A stretch of 64,000 nucleotides of DNA from Roseovarius sp. A-2 (GTDB taxonomy: Bacteria; Pseudomonadota; Alphaproteobacteria; Rhodobacterales; Rhodobacteraceae). Below are positions 36,333 to 44,239 of this stretch, in pieces. Under the pieces are notes generated by a model. It had not been told where the DNA came from. It worked only from the letters and a program-made list of their open reading frames with translations, and did no database searches. How positions within the stretch are numbered: the first letter of the stretch is position 1; each line of letters begins with the position of its first letter. Where the stretch lies: contig NZ_BDIY01000003.1 of the NCBI RefSeq assembly GCF_002072155.1, positions 310,001 through 374,000 on the forward strand, given 5' to 3'. Made by a program: the position numbers and the translations under genes.

Positions 36333-37094
36333 TCAGGACTTGATCCGGTAGCCGGTCTTGAAGATCCACCAGACCACCCCGAGGCAGAGCGCGAAGAACA
36401 GCCCGATGGCGGCAAGGCTCAGGCCCACGCTCACATCGGCCACGCCGAAGAACGACCAGCGAAAACCCGAGATCAGGTAGACCACCGGGTTGAAGAGCGT
36501 CACCGTCTGCCAGCCCTCGGGCAGCATCGAGACCGAGTAGAAGGCCCCCCCGAGGAACACCAGCGGCGTGATCACCAGAAGCGGGATCAGCTGCAATTGC
36601 TGGAAATTCTCCGACCAGATGCCGATGATGAAGCCGAAGAGCGCGAAGCTCACGCAGATCATCACCAGAAAGGCGACCATCATCACGGGGTGCTGAATGT
36701 CGAGATCGACAAAGAACCCGGCAGTGATCAGTATCACCCCGCCGATGAGCAGCGATTTCGTCGCCGCCGCCCCGACATAGCCCAGAACGATTTCGAAAAA
36801 GTTGATGGGGGCCGAGAGAAGCTCAAAAATCGTGCCGATGAATTTCGGGAAATAGATGCCGAACGAGGCGTTGGAAATGGCCTGTGTCATGACGCTGAGC
36901 ATGATCAGACCGGGCACGATGAAGGCGCCATAGCTGACGCCCTCGACCTCCTCGATACGGCTGCCGATGGCGGCGCCGAAGACCACGAAATAAAGCGTGG
37001 TGGAAATCACCGGGGACAGGAGTGATTCAAAGATCGTGCGGAAAAACCGCTTCATCTCATAGACATAGATGGCCCTGATGGCGTGCAGGTTCAT
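36333..37094 (-). CDS. ABC-2 type transporter permease
   Basis: The product is 253 residues with six predicted membrane segments. The motif [35 protein letters not shown] is the conserved ABC-2 permease C-terminal region of the YadH/DrrB type. The N-terminus ([16 protein letters not shown]) is cytoplasmic. It overlaps the ATPase gene by 4 bp and forms an exporter with it; the substrate (drug, lipid or polysaccharide) is not determined. Confidence 0.92.
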   Translation of the reverse strand: MNLHAIRAIYVYEMKRFFRTIFESLLSPVISTTLYFVVFGAAIGSRIEEVEGVSYGAFIVPGLIMLSVMTQAISNASFGIYFPKFIGTIFELLSAPINFFEIVLGYVGAAATKSLLIGGVILITAGFFVDLDIQHPVMMVAFLVMICVSFALFGFIIGIWSENFQQLQLIPLLVITPLVFLGGAFYSVSMLPEGWQTVTLFNPVVYLISGFRWSFFGVADVSVGLSLAAIGLFFALCLGVVWWIFKTGYRIKS

Positions 37095-38020
37095 GCTGCA
37101 TCCTCCCGCACAAGGCCCACGAAAATCTCTTCCAGACTGCTCTGCCGGGTCTCGATGTCGCGCACGTTCAGCCCTTCCTCTGCCAGCGCCTGCAACAGCC
37201 GGGTGATGCCCGTCCGCTCTCCGCCGGTGTCGTAATGATAGAGCAGCGCATGCCCGTCATGGGCCAGTTCCAGCGCGTATTGCGCAAGCGTTGCGGGCAC
37301 TGCTGCGACCGGTTCCGCAAGGTCGATCTGCAGGGTCTTGCGGCCCATCCGGCGCATCAGATCGGCCTTGTTCTCGACCAGCAGTATCTCGCCCCGGTTG
37401 ATGACGGCAATGCGGTCGGCCATCGCCTCGGCCTCTTCCAGGTAATGCGTGGTCAGGATGATGGTGACGCCACTTTCCTTGAGACCGCGCACCACCTCCC
37501 ACATGTCGCGGCGCAGTTCCACATCGACGCCCGCCGTCGGCTCGTCGAGAAACAGCACGCGCGGCTCGTGGCACAGCGCCTTGGCAATGAGCACGCGGCG
37601 TTTCATCCCGCCCGACAATTCGCGGATGCGGTTGTTGCGCTTGTCCCAGAGCGAGAGTTGCCGCAGCACCCGCTCGACCAGCGTATCATCGCGCGACTTG
37701 CCGAATAGACCGCGCGAGAATTGCACGGTGTTGATCACTTTCTCGAACGGCTCAAGCGCGATTTCCTGCGGCACGAGGCCGATCATCGCGCGCGCGGCAC
37801 GGTAGCCGGTGACGATGTCATGCCCGCCGACGCGGGCCTGTCCAGCGGTTGGCGTGGTGATGCCGCAGAGCGCCGAAATGAGCGTGGTCTTGCCCGCGCC
37901 ATTGGGGCCGAGCAGGGCGAGAATTTCGCCCTCTTCTATATCCAGAGAGACGTCGCGGAGCGCCTGAAAGCCGTCTTTGTAGGTCTTGCTCAGCTGGTCC
38001 ACGGTGACGATCGCGTTCAT
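37091..38020 (-). CDS. ABC transporter ATP-binding protein (YadG/DrrA type)
   Basis: The product is 309 residues. Walker [10 protein letters not shown] (about 38-46), signature LSGGMKRR, Walker [13 protein letters not shown] and the H-loop [11 protein letters not shown] are all intact. A C-terminal extension of about 90 residues is typical of DrrA/YadG-type exporters. It pairs with the downstream ABC-2 permease. Both lie upstream of the S49 gene on the same strand but 88 bp from it, so co-transcription with that group is uncertain. Confidence 0.93.
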   Translation of the reverse strand: MNAIVTVDQLSKTYKDGFQALRDVSLDIEEGEILALLGPNGAGKTTLISALCGITTPTAGQARVGGHDIVTGYRAARAMIGLVPQEIALEPFEKVINTVQFSRGLFGKSRDDTLVERVLRQLSLWDKRNNRIRELSGGMKRRVLIAKALCHEPRVLFLDEPTAGVDVELRRDMWEVVRGLKESGVTIILTTHYLEEAEAMADRIAVINRGEILLVENKADLMRRMGRKTLQIDLAEPVAAVPATLAQYALELAHDGHALLYHYDTGGERTGITRLLQALAEEGLNVRDIETRQSSLEEIFVGLVREDAA

Positions 38021-38224
38021 CTGATCATTCCTTGTTGTCCGGGCGCGACCCTAGAGGTTCGGTGCCTGAGTGCAATGTTCGTTCTCGCAGGCCGTTCTGT
38101 GCGGCGCGATCATAGCGCGGTGGTGAACAGTGTGTTCTTTGGGATTTTCTTAAACCTTTGATGCGAGCCTGCTAGAACTGGCGCCTGGGGGCGTCCGATC
38201 CGTGAAAGGTGAAGAGGCTTGAAA

Positions 38225-38947
38225 ATGATACGACATATGATCGCGACGATTCTGCTGGCCCTTGGTTTGACCGGGTCACCCGCCTTGGCACAGGGGCAAG
38301 AGGCCCCCCGTATTCTGGTGATGGGCGATTCGCTCTTGGCAATGCACAAACTGACCGGGCGCGCGGTGTCGGCGACGCTGCGGCGCATGACCGGGGCACG
38401 GGTGACCGACCGTGCCATGGGCGGGGCGCGGTATTTCTACCGGTTGCCGATCAGCGGGGCCATCGGGCTCAATATCCGCAAGCAGTACCAGCCCGGCAAC
38501 TGGGATTGGGTCGTGCTCAGTGGTGGCGGCAACGATCTGTGGCTGGGCTGCGGCTGCAATCGGTGCGAACGGCGGATGAATCGGATGGTCTCGCGGGATG
38601 GTCGGCGCGGGGTGATCCCCGGCCTCTTGTCCCGGCTGCGCCATGACGGGGCGCGGGTGATCTATGTCGGCTATCTGCGCACGCCGGGTGTGAATTCCCC
38701 GATCGAGCATTGCGCCGATGAAGGCGACGAGTTCGACCGCCGCATGGCACGCCTCGCCGCGCTCGACCGGGGCCTGCATTTCGTGCCCCTGGCCGACATG
38801 GTGCCGCATGGCGACCTGAGCTATCACGCCATCGACCGCATTCACCCCTCGGTCAAGGCCAGCCGCGAGATCGGTGCGCGGGTCGCGCAGATCATCGCGG
38901 CAGAGGCACCTCAGGTGGTGTCGCGCAATCGCGCGTCGATGGAGTGA
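38225..38947 (+). CDS. Secreted SGNH/GDSL hydrolase
   Basis: The product is 240 residues from ATG 38225 (MIRHMIATILLALGLTGSPALAQ), a signal peptide ending ALAQ. Block I is GDSLLA, the Gly block is near AMGGARYF, the Asn block is SGGGNDLW and the catalytic His is in DRIHPS. A CGCNRCERR stretch adds three cysteines. It is probably a periplasmic esterase acting on acetylated or acylated substrates. Divergent from the ABC ATPase gene with 204 bp between. Confidence 0.88.
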   Translation: MIRHMIATILLALGLTGSPALAQGQEAPRILVMGDSLLAMHKLTGRAVSATLRRMTGARVTDRAMGGARYFYRLPISGAIGLNIRKQYQPGNWDWVVLSGGGNDLWLGCGCNRCERRMNRMVSRDGRRGVIPGLLSRLRHDGARVIYVGYLRTPGVNSPIEHCADEGDEFDRRMARLAALDRGLHFVPLADMVPHGDLSYHAIDRIHPSVKASREIGARVAQIIAAEAPQVVSRNRASME

Positions 38948-38967
38948 CGGTGAACCGCGGGGTACCG

Positions 38968-38993
38968 GACACAGCTTTTGCAAAAGCCGTGTC
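38968..38993. terminator. Near-perfect 26-bp palindrome between convergent genes
   Basis: GACACAGCTTTTG followed at once by CAAAAGCCGTGTC forms a 13-bp dyad with one mismatch. It lies between the SGNH gene (plus) and the CoxG-like gene (minus). A bidirectional 3' stem-loop is plausible, though no long T-tract follows. Confidence 0.45.
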
Positions 38994-39032
38994 GCGCCTG
39001 GCACGGCGTGGTTGCGGTGGCGATGCCGCGCC

Positions 39033-39536
39033 CTAGCTGATCAGCCGCTTCAGCCAGCCTTTCTTCTCGGCCTCCGGCTCGGGGTCGTCCTCGGATGGGC
39101 CTTCGATCACCTCTTCCAGCCGGGTGAAGAACTGGTCGGCCATCCGCTTGGCAAAGCCATCGACGATGCGGCTGCCCAGTTGCGCCAGCTTGCCGCCGAC
39201 ATTGGCCTCTACATCATAACTCAGCCGGGTGCCGTCCTCGATCTCCTCGAGCCGTACATCGGCCGATCCCTTGGCATAGCCCGCAGCCCCGCCCTTGCCC
39301 TCGCCGGTCAGCGTCAGACTCTCCAACTCGACCATGTTCGACAGCGTTACGCCACCCTTGAACGTGGCCTTCACCGGGCCGACTTTCTGCGTCACCACCG
39401 CCTCGAACCCGTCTTCGGGCGTGCCGGTCACCTCCTGCGCGCCGGGCACGCATTCCTTGAGTACCTCGGGGCTGAGCAGCGCCGCCCAGACGGTGGCGCG
39501 GTCGGCCTTGATCTCACGGTTGTCGCTCATCTTCAT
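39033..39536 (-). CDS. CoxG-family (SRPBCC) protein
   Basis: The product is 167 residues, matching the CO-dehydrogenase subunit G family (PF06240): KADRATVWAALLSPEVLKECVPG, FEAVVTQKVGPVKATFKG, LSYDVEANVGGKLAQLGSRIVD and a C-terminal amphipathic tail (EKKGWLKRLIS). CoxG of Oligotropha anchors CO dehydrogenase to the membrane. No coxMSL genes are in the window, so this may be one of the frequent orphan paralogues. GGAGG lies well placed before the ATG ending at 39536. Confidence 0.9.
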   Translation of the reverse strand: MKMSDNREIKADRATVWAALLSPEVLKECVPGAQEVTGTPEDGFEAVVTQKVGPVKATFKGGVTLSNMVELESLTLTGEGKGGAAGYAKGSADVRLEEIEDGTRLSYDVEANVGGKLAQLGSRIVDGFAKRMADQFFTRLEEVIEGPSEDDPEPEAEKKGWLKRLIS

Positions 39537-39681
39537 CTGGCTGGTTCCTCCCTGTTCATCGGACCGAGCCTAACCCAGCCCCGCTGCCCCGCCAAGCGGT
39601 CTGAAAGTCGGAGACGCCCATATCCTTGGCATGGGCCGCGCGCCCGGCCATACTGCGCGCGACGGACCGGGGAGGGGCTGG

Positions 39682-40761
39682 ATGCTGACAGGGCTGCGGG
39701 TGGTGGAATTCGAGGGGCTGGGGCCCGCGCCCTTCGCCGCGATGATGCTGGCCGAGATGGGAGCGGAGGTCGTGGTCGTACATCGCCCCGGGCCGCCCAA
39801 TCCGGTGGCAGGCGCGTGCAACCCGCTCGACCGGGGCAAGCGGTCGATCGTACTCGATCTGAAGGATCCGGGGGACATTGCCATCGCGCAGGCGCTTGCC
39901 ACACGTGCCGATGCGCTGATCGAGGGGTTTCGCCCCGGGGTGATGGAACGGTTGGGGCTGGGGCCGCAGGAGATGCGCGCCGCCAATCCGCGCCTCGTCT
40001 ACGGGCGCATGACCGGCTGGGGGCAGGACGGCCCGCGCAGCGCGCAGGCGGGCCATGATCTCAATTACATCGCCACCTCCGGCGCGCTCTGGTATGCGGG
40101 TGCGGTCGGCACGCCGCCCCAGACGCCGCCCACCCTGCTCGGCGATGTGGGGGGCGGCGCGCTCTATCTCGTCGCCGGTGTGCTGGCGGGGCTGGTGCAG
40201 GCGGCCCGGACCGGGCAGGGCACGGTGGTGGATGCCGCCATCGTCGACGGCTCTGCGCATATGATGGCGCTCTTGATGTCGATGATGCCCTTGGGTCATC
40301 TCGCCATGGAGCGTGGGCAGAGCCTGCTCGACGGTCCGCATTGGAGCCGGGTCTATGCCTGCGCATGCGGCGGCTGGATCTCGGTCCAGTGTCTGGAACC
40401 GCAATTCTACGCCACCTTCCTTGTCTGCCTCGGGCTCTCCGAAGACCCGCGCTTTGCCGCGCAGCAGGACCGCGCGCAATGGCCTGCCCAGACCCAGGCG
40501 CTGGCTGCCATTTTTGCCGTCCGGCCCTTGTCGCATTGGGCGGAGGTCTTTGCCGGAACCGATGCCTGCGTAGCCCCGGTGCTGCGCCCCGACGCGGCGG
40601 CCCGTGATCCGCATATGGCGGCGCGCGGGGTCTGGCAAACTGGGGACGGTGGCCTATTTCCGTCTCCCGCCCCGCGTTTCGAAGGGCGGGTGCCCCGCGC
40701 AGCAACGCCGCCCGCGCGGGGCGCGCAGGGCGACGCGATCAGGGCCGAGCTTGGGTTGTGA
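39682..40761 (+). CDS. Alpha-methylacyl-CoA racemase (CaiB/BaiF family)
   Basis: The product is 359 residues from ATG 39682, with GGAGG upstream. It has the catalytic pair of methylacyl-CoA racemases: His125 in AGHDLNY and Asp155 in LGDVGGGALY, the positions I know from the mycobacterial enzyme (His126/Asp156). This separates it from CoA-transferases of the same fold. It epimerises 2-methylacyl-CoA so that branched or sterol-derived acyl chains can enter beta-oxidation. Its last 23 bp overlap the convergent acyltransferase gene. Confidence 0.9.
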   Translation: MLTGLRVVEFEGLGPAPFAAMMLAEMGAEVVVVHRPGPPNPVAGACNPLDRGKRSIVLDLKDPGDIAIAQALATRADALIEGFRPGVMERLGLGPQEMRAANPRLVYGRMTGWGQDGPRSAQAGHDLNYIATSGALWYAGAVGTPPQTPPTLLGDVGGGALYLVAGVLAGLVQAARTGQGTVVDAAIVDGSAHMMALLMSMMPLGHLAMERGQSLLDGPHWSRVYACACGGWISVQCLEPQFYATFLVCLGLSEDPRFAAQQDRAQWPAQTQALAAIFAVRPLSHWAEVFAGTDACVAPVLRPDAAARDPHMAARGVWQTGDGGLFPSPAPRFEGRVPRAATPPARGAQGDAIRAELGL

Positions 40762-41671
40762 CGTCGCGCGGCGCGGATTTTTCCAACGGCCCGCTGCCAT
40801 CGTGCCAGCGACGATGCACCCAGAACCACTGATCCGGGCGCGCGCGGACCTGCCGCGCCAGCCGGTCATTGACCACTTGCATCATGCTGACCGGGTCATC
40901 CGGCTGCACCGGCGCTTCTACGAGGATCTCGAAATCGAGACCGGTCTCGCCCCTGATCCCCCAGACCGGCACCAGCAGAGCGCCAAATTTAAGCGCCAGT
41001 TTCGCCGCCGTCAGCGGCGAGAGCGCCGGCTTGCCGAGAAAATCGAGCGGCACGCCATCCTGCGCCCGCACGTCGGTCAGGATCAAGACCGCACCGCTGC
41101 GACCGAGATGAGTGAGCATCTGCCGCATGCCGCGCCGACCCTGTTCGAAGATCGGTTCGCTGAGCGCCGCCATCGCGGCGACATAGCGCCGGTTGAACCA
41201 GCGATTGTGCATCGGTCGGTAGAACGAACCGAGGTCGAACCCCTGCGCGATCATCGCGAGACGCGCGGCGTTGAAGCTGCCAAGATGCCCGGTTACGAAG
41301 ACCACCGGGCGGTCGCGCATGCGCGCGTCACGCAGGTGATCCAGACCCGGCCCGTGGACGCGCGCCGCCGCTGCGCGCGCCTTGAAGCTCGTCGGCGAGT
41401 GCAGTTCCGCCATGCTGCGCCCGGCCTGGTCGGGCACGGCGCGCATGAGGTGCCGGATCTCCGCCTCGGGCAGATCGGGCCAGACATGCGCGAGGTTGTC
41501 GCGCACGCGCCTGTCATATCCGGCAAGCGGCGCGACGATCCGTGCCGTCAGCCAGCCGGTGACCGCGATGCGCCAGCGATAGGGCAGGGGCCGGGCAAGT
41601 GTGATCGGGGCAGAGAGCGCCATGCCGAGTGCGACCTCGCCAAGGCGCCGGGCGACCGCAGGGCGGGTCAT
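40739..41671 (-). CDS. LpxL/HtrB-like acyltransferase with altered catalytic motif
   Basis: The product is 310 residues and matches the lysophospholipid/lauroyl acyltransferase (LABLAT) family: VRDNLAHVWPDL, VVFVTGHLGSFN, PVWGIRGETGLDFEILVEAP and WFWVHRRW. The catalytic HX4(D/E) motif reads HLGSFN (129-134), so the acidic residue is Asn. This may change activity or substrate. It is downstream of the nitrile hydratase alpha gene by 34 bp on the same strand and overlaps the racemase gene tail by 23 bp. Confidence 0.85.
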   Translation of the reverse strand: MTRPAVARRLGEVALGMALSAPITLARPLPYRWRIAVTGWLTARIVAPLAGYDRRVRDNLAHVWPDLPEAEIRHLMRAVPDQAGRSMAELHSPTSFKARAAAARVHGPGLDHLRDARMRDRPVVFVTGHLGSFNAARLAMIAQGFDLGSFYRPMHNRWFNRRYVAAMAALSEPIFEQGRRGMRQMLTHLGRSGAVLILTDVRAQDGVPLDFLGKPALSPLTAAKLALKFGALLVPVWGIRGETGLDFEILVEAPVQPDDPVSMMQVVNDRLARQVRARPDQWFWVHRRWHDGSGPLEKSAPRDVTTQARP

Positions 41672-41705
41672 GGGCGTGCCGATGCGCCGCAGCCCGACAT
41701 TGCCG

Positions 41706-42356
41706 TCAAGGCTGGCGCGGCAGCCCGGTGCCGATCATCGAATCGCGGGTCACGAGTGCTGCCAGCTCCGCCTCGGTCATGCCGTCGGTGCCCGCGGGGC
41801 GCGCGGGCAGCACGATGTAGCGCATGTCGGCGGTGCTGTCATGCACGCGCAGGGTGACATGATCGGGCAGGTCGAGCCCGAACTCTCGCAAGACGCTGCG
41901 TGGCTCGCGTACAGCGCGGCTGCGATAGGCACGGGTCTTGTACCAGTCGGGCGGCAGGCCCAGCAGGTTGCGCGGGTAGCACGAGCAGAGCGTGCAGACG
42001 ATAAGGTTATGCGTGTCTTGGGTATTCTCCACCGCGATCAGGTGGAGCGGACCGATATCGAACCCCATCTCGCGACTCGCCTCCGAGGCATCCTCCAAAA
42101 GCCGCGCTTTGAACGCCGCATCGCTCCAGGCGCGGGCCACCACGGCGGCACCGTTGGCCGGGCTGCGGGCATCCATTGCCTCGATCTGCGCGGCGATCTC
42201 GGCGGGGGTCAGATTGCCTTTTTCCACAAGGAGTTCGCGCACCGCGATTTCCATCCGCTGCCAATAGCTGAGCGGTGCGTCGTCATCCGCGCGGTAGGGA
42301 TGGCCAGAGGGACTCATGCCCTCGTGGTGGAAATGATCGTGATGGTCATGGGGCAT
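41706..42356 (-). CDS. nthA: Nitrile hydratase subunit alpha, cobalt type
   Basis: The product is 216 residues from the ATG ending at 42356. The metal-binding claw is VCTLCSC, the Thr variant characteristic of cobalt enzymes, followed by YPRNLLGLPPDWYK and AYRSRAV. The N-terminus MPHDHHDHFHHEG has six His in 11 residues, which could help metal loading; a similar His-rich start is known in some cobalt nitrile hydratases. The enzyme hydrates nitriles to amides. Its start overlaps the end of the beta C-terminal gene by 11 bp. Confidence 0.93.
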   Translation of the reverse strand: MPHDHHDHFHHEGMSPSGHPYRADDDAPLSYWQRMEIAVRELLVEKGNLTPAEIAAQIEAMDARSPANGAAVVARAWSDAAFKARLLEDASEASREMGFDIGPLHLIAVENTQDTHNLIVCTLCSCYPRNLLGLPPDWYKTRAYRSRAVREPRSVLREFGLDLPDHVTLRVHDSTADMRYIVLPARPAGTDGMTEAELAALVTRDSMIGTGLPRQP

Positions 42357-42624
42357 GGGCACCCAGCCTTTCCAACCAGTGGCCATAGAGTTCGGCATCC
42401 AGCGTGTCGTCGGGGGTCTCGGCCCGGTCGCCCCAGACCTCGGCCATGGTAAATCGTACACGGTAGAGCGGCTTTTTTTCGGCAGGCAGGCCATAGGCCA
42501 GTTGCTCGGGATTGGCGAAGGCCCCGAGGGGCCGCTCGATCACGCCCTCCTTGCCGCGCAGATACCAGGGCGCGCGGACATGGCCGGGCGGGCTGAGCGG
42601 CTTGACGCGCACCCGCTCAGCCAT
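42346..42624 (-). CDS. Nitrile hydratase beta subunit, C-terminal (SH3-like) half as a separate gene
   Basis: The product is 92 residues, MAERVRVKPLSPPGHVRAPW then YLRGKEGVIERPLGAFANPE and YRVRFTMAEVWGD. This is the SH3-like barrel that forms the C-terminal half of a normal beta subunit of about 220 residues. It is encoded on its own frame, overlapping the N-terminal-half gene by 8 bp and nthA by 11 bp. Such a split is known in thiocyanate hydrolase and toyocamycin nitrile hydratase. Confidence 0.9.
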   Translation of the reverse strand: MAERVRVKPLSPPGHVRAPWYLRGKEGVIERPLGAFANPEQLAYGLPAEKKPLYRVRFTMAEVWGDRAETPDDTLDAELYGHWLERLGAHAP

Positions 42625-42958
42625 CGCGCTGCGCCTCGCCGTAGGTGGGCCCGCGCCGTGCCACCTCGTCCATCCGGGCGGCCAACTCCTCCAGCGAATA
42701 GGCCCCGGCCTCGATCAGGTTCTGATTCACTGCGGCGATCCAGCGTTCGTAATAAGAGTATTTCTCAAAAGCGTCCTCACCCATGTCCTCGAGCGCGCGG
42801 CGCAGCCCATCGACGGTGAACAGCCCCTTTTGCCCGCAGAGCACCATGAGCGCATCGACGCGCTTTTCCCAAAGCGCGAAATCATGCCCGTCCATCGGCA
42901 CAGGCCCTGCGTCCTGCCCGCCCATGTCGTGCCAGCGGCGTCCATCCCAATCACTCAT
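42617..42958 (-). CDS. Nitrile hydratase beta subunit, N-terminal half (or accessory protein)
   Basis: The product is 113 residues from the ATG ending at 42958 (MSDWDGRRWHDMGGQDAGPV). It matches the helical N-terminal half of nitrile hydratase beta: DMGG, ALMVLCGQKG, SYYERWIAAVNQNLIEAG and a closing DEVARRGPTYG. Homologous small proteins also serve as cobalt-NHase activators (P14K/NhlE type), so it may be a subunit, an activator or both. First of the three nitrile hydratase genes, 39 bp after fliG. Confidence 0.85.
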   Translation of the reverse strand: MSDWDGRRWHDMGGQDAGPVPMDGHDFALWEKRVDALMVLCGQKGLFTVDGLRRALEDMGEDAFEKYSYYERWIAAVNQNLIEAGAYSLEELAARMDEVARRGPTYGEAQRDG

Positions 42959-42997
42959 GCAACTCAGCCTAGGCATGGTCCGGAGCGCTGTCCAGCC

Positions 42998-44068
42998 CTA
43001 GCCTTGCGCGTCCTCTTCCTCGTCGTCGTCGGGGCGGCGCAGGGTTATCTCGCCCGCGGCCTCGAGTCGGCGAATGGCGTTCACCACCTCGGTCATCGCC
43101 GCCTCGCCGTCGCGGGGGCGCACGCGGCCGGTCTCCTGCATCTCCTCGCGGATAGCCTCGGCCATGCGCTTGCCCATGTTGGACAGGATGAACTCCGCCA
43201 CCGGGGCCAGATCGTCGGCCTGCGCCCCGGCAAGCGCAGTCACCAGGACCGGCTGATCGACCTCGCGCACAAGCCGGGGAATATCGGTTGGCACGACGCG
43301 TTCGGGGATATGTACGAAGGTGAAGATCGCGCGCCGCACCAGCGCCGCGAAATCCTGATCGGTTTCCTCCAGCCCCTCGAGGACCGTGTCGCGTGTCGCC
43401 GAGGCCGAGTAATTGAGAATCGCGCCGACACGTTCCACCGCCCCCTCGGCAAAGGCGCTCTCGGGGACGTCATGCAACTGTGCCGCAAGCGCAAGGCCGA
43501 TCCGGTCCACGGCTTTGGGGCTGACGCCGCCAACACGGGAAATCGCGTAGGTGATACGCCGGGCCAGCGGGCCGGGCAAATGACCCAACAGATCGGCGGC
43601 CCGCTCGACATCGAGCTTGGACAGGACGACCGCCGCGACCTCCTCGCTCTCGCCCTCAAGGATTGGAACGAGCAGATCTGTCCCGGTCTTGCGAATCAAG
43701 TCCCAGGGGTCGCCGTACTGGCGCACGCCCGCTTCCTTACGCAGGCGCATCGCCGTCTGCGGGCTGATCCGGCCATCCAGCGCCGAGAGCGCCCCGGCCA
43801 TGCCGCGCGGAAAGGTCAGGCCCATGCCTTCCAGCTCCTGCGCGAATTCCGCGACCACATCGGCCAGGGTACCGCGATCCACGTAGCGCATCGAGCCCAT
43901 CTGCGTGGTCAGCCGCGCCTGCAAGCCATCCGGCAGGTCGGTCAGCGGCACATCGGTGCCCTCGTTCAGCAGGTACCGCACTATGATCGCCGCCTTCTGC
44001 GCGCGGGTCAGATGTGCCGCCGCCCCGTGCCGTGCCGGGGGCTCGATCCGTGCCAGTGGTGCGCCCAT
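42998..44068 (-). CDS. fliG: Flagellar motor switch protein FliG
   Basis: The product is 356 residues from the ATG ending at 44068. N-terminal (LTRAQKAAIIVRYLL), middle (GESEEVAAVVLSKLDVERAADLLGHLP, the region normally containing EHPQ) and C-terminal motor domains (FTFVHIPERVVPTDIPRLVREVD, LSNMGKRMAEAIREEMQ) are in order. It ends in an acidic tail (DDDEEEDAQG). In this window there are no other flagellar genes; orphan fliG loci are known in roseobacters. It lies just upstream of the nitrile hydratase genes on the same strand. Confidence 0.9.
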   Translation of the reverse strand: MGAPLARIEPPARHGAAAHLTRAQKAAIIVRYLLNEGTDVPLTDLPDGLQARLTTQMGSMRYVDRGTLADVVAEFAQELEGMGLTFPRGMAGALSALDGRISPQTAMRLRKEAGVRQYGDPWDLIRKTGTDLLVPILEGESEEVAAVVLSKLDVERAADLLGHLPGPLARRITYAISRVGGVSPKAVDRIGLALAAQLHDVPESAFAEGAVERVGAILNYSASATRDTVLEGLEETDQDFAALVRRAIFTFVHIPERVVPTDIPRLVREVDQPVLVTALAGAQADDLAPVAEFILSNMGKRMAEAIREEMQETGRVRPRDGEAAMTEVVNAIRRLEAAGEITLRRPDDDEEEDAQG

Positions 44069-44144
44069 GCCTCGATTCCCGTTGCCCTGTCCGTCCTCGA
44101 TCTTAGGGAGCAAGGCGTGAAAAAAACCTGAACGCTGGCCGGTT

Positions 44145-44192
44145 TTCTTTTTGGCTGAAATACCCCGGGGGGGGTGGGGGGCGGAACCCCCC
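44145..44192. repeat. Repeat family A copy followed by a G-rich hairpin
   Basis: TTCTTTTTGGCTGAAATACCC (44145-44165) is a degenerate copy of family A. It is followed by eight consecutive G (44167-44174), T, then GGGGGG (44176-44181) that can pair with CCCCCC (44187-44192) around CGGAA. It lies between fliG and trxB. Confidence 0.55.
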
Positions 44193-44205
44193 ATCACTAT
44201 ATCAA

Positions 44206-44222
44206 GTGTGGCGCAGCCACAC
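44206..44222 (-). terminator. Candidate stem-loop after trxB
   Basis: GTGTGGC (44206-44212) and GCCACAC (44216-44222) form a 7-bp perfect stem with a 3-base loop 18 bases after the trxB stop. The minus-strand tail is TTGATATAG, so the T-tract is weak. Confidence 0.45.
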
Positions 44223-44239
44223 CGCGTCAAGACGCCCGG

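Noticed and set aside
38075..38140. GTTC repeats near the ABC ATPase promoter as a LexA box
   Set aside because: The spacings are not GTTC-N7-GTTC (nine bases, or inverted with five), so the alphaproteobacterial box is not met.
42320..42356. His-rich start of the nitrile hydratase alpha gene as a vector tag artefact
   Set aside because: The codons alternate His with Asp and Phe, lie in the native operon overlap and resemble natural cobalt nitrile hydratase N-termini.
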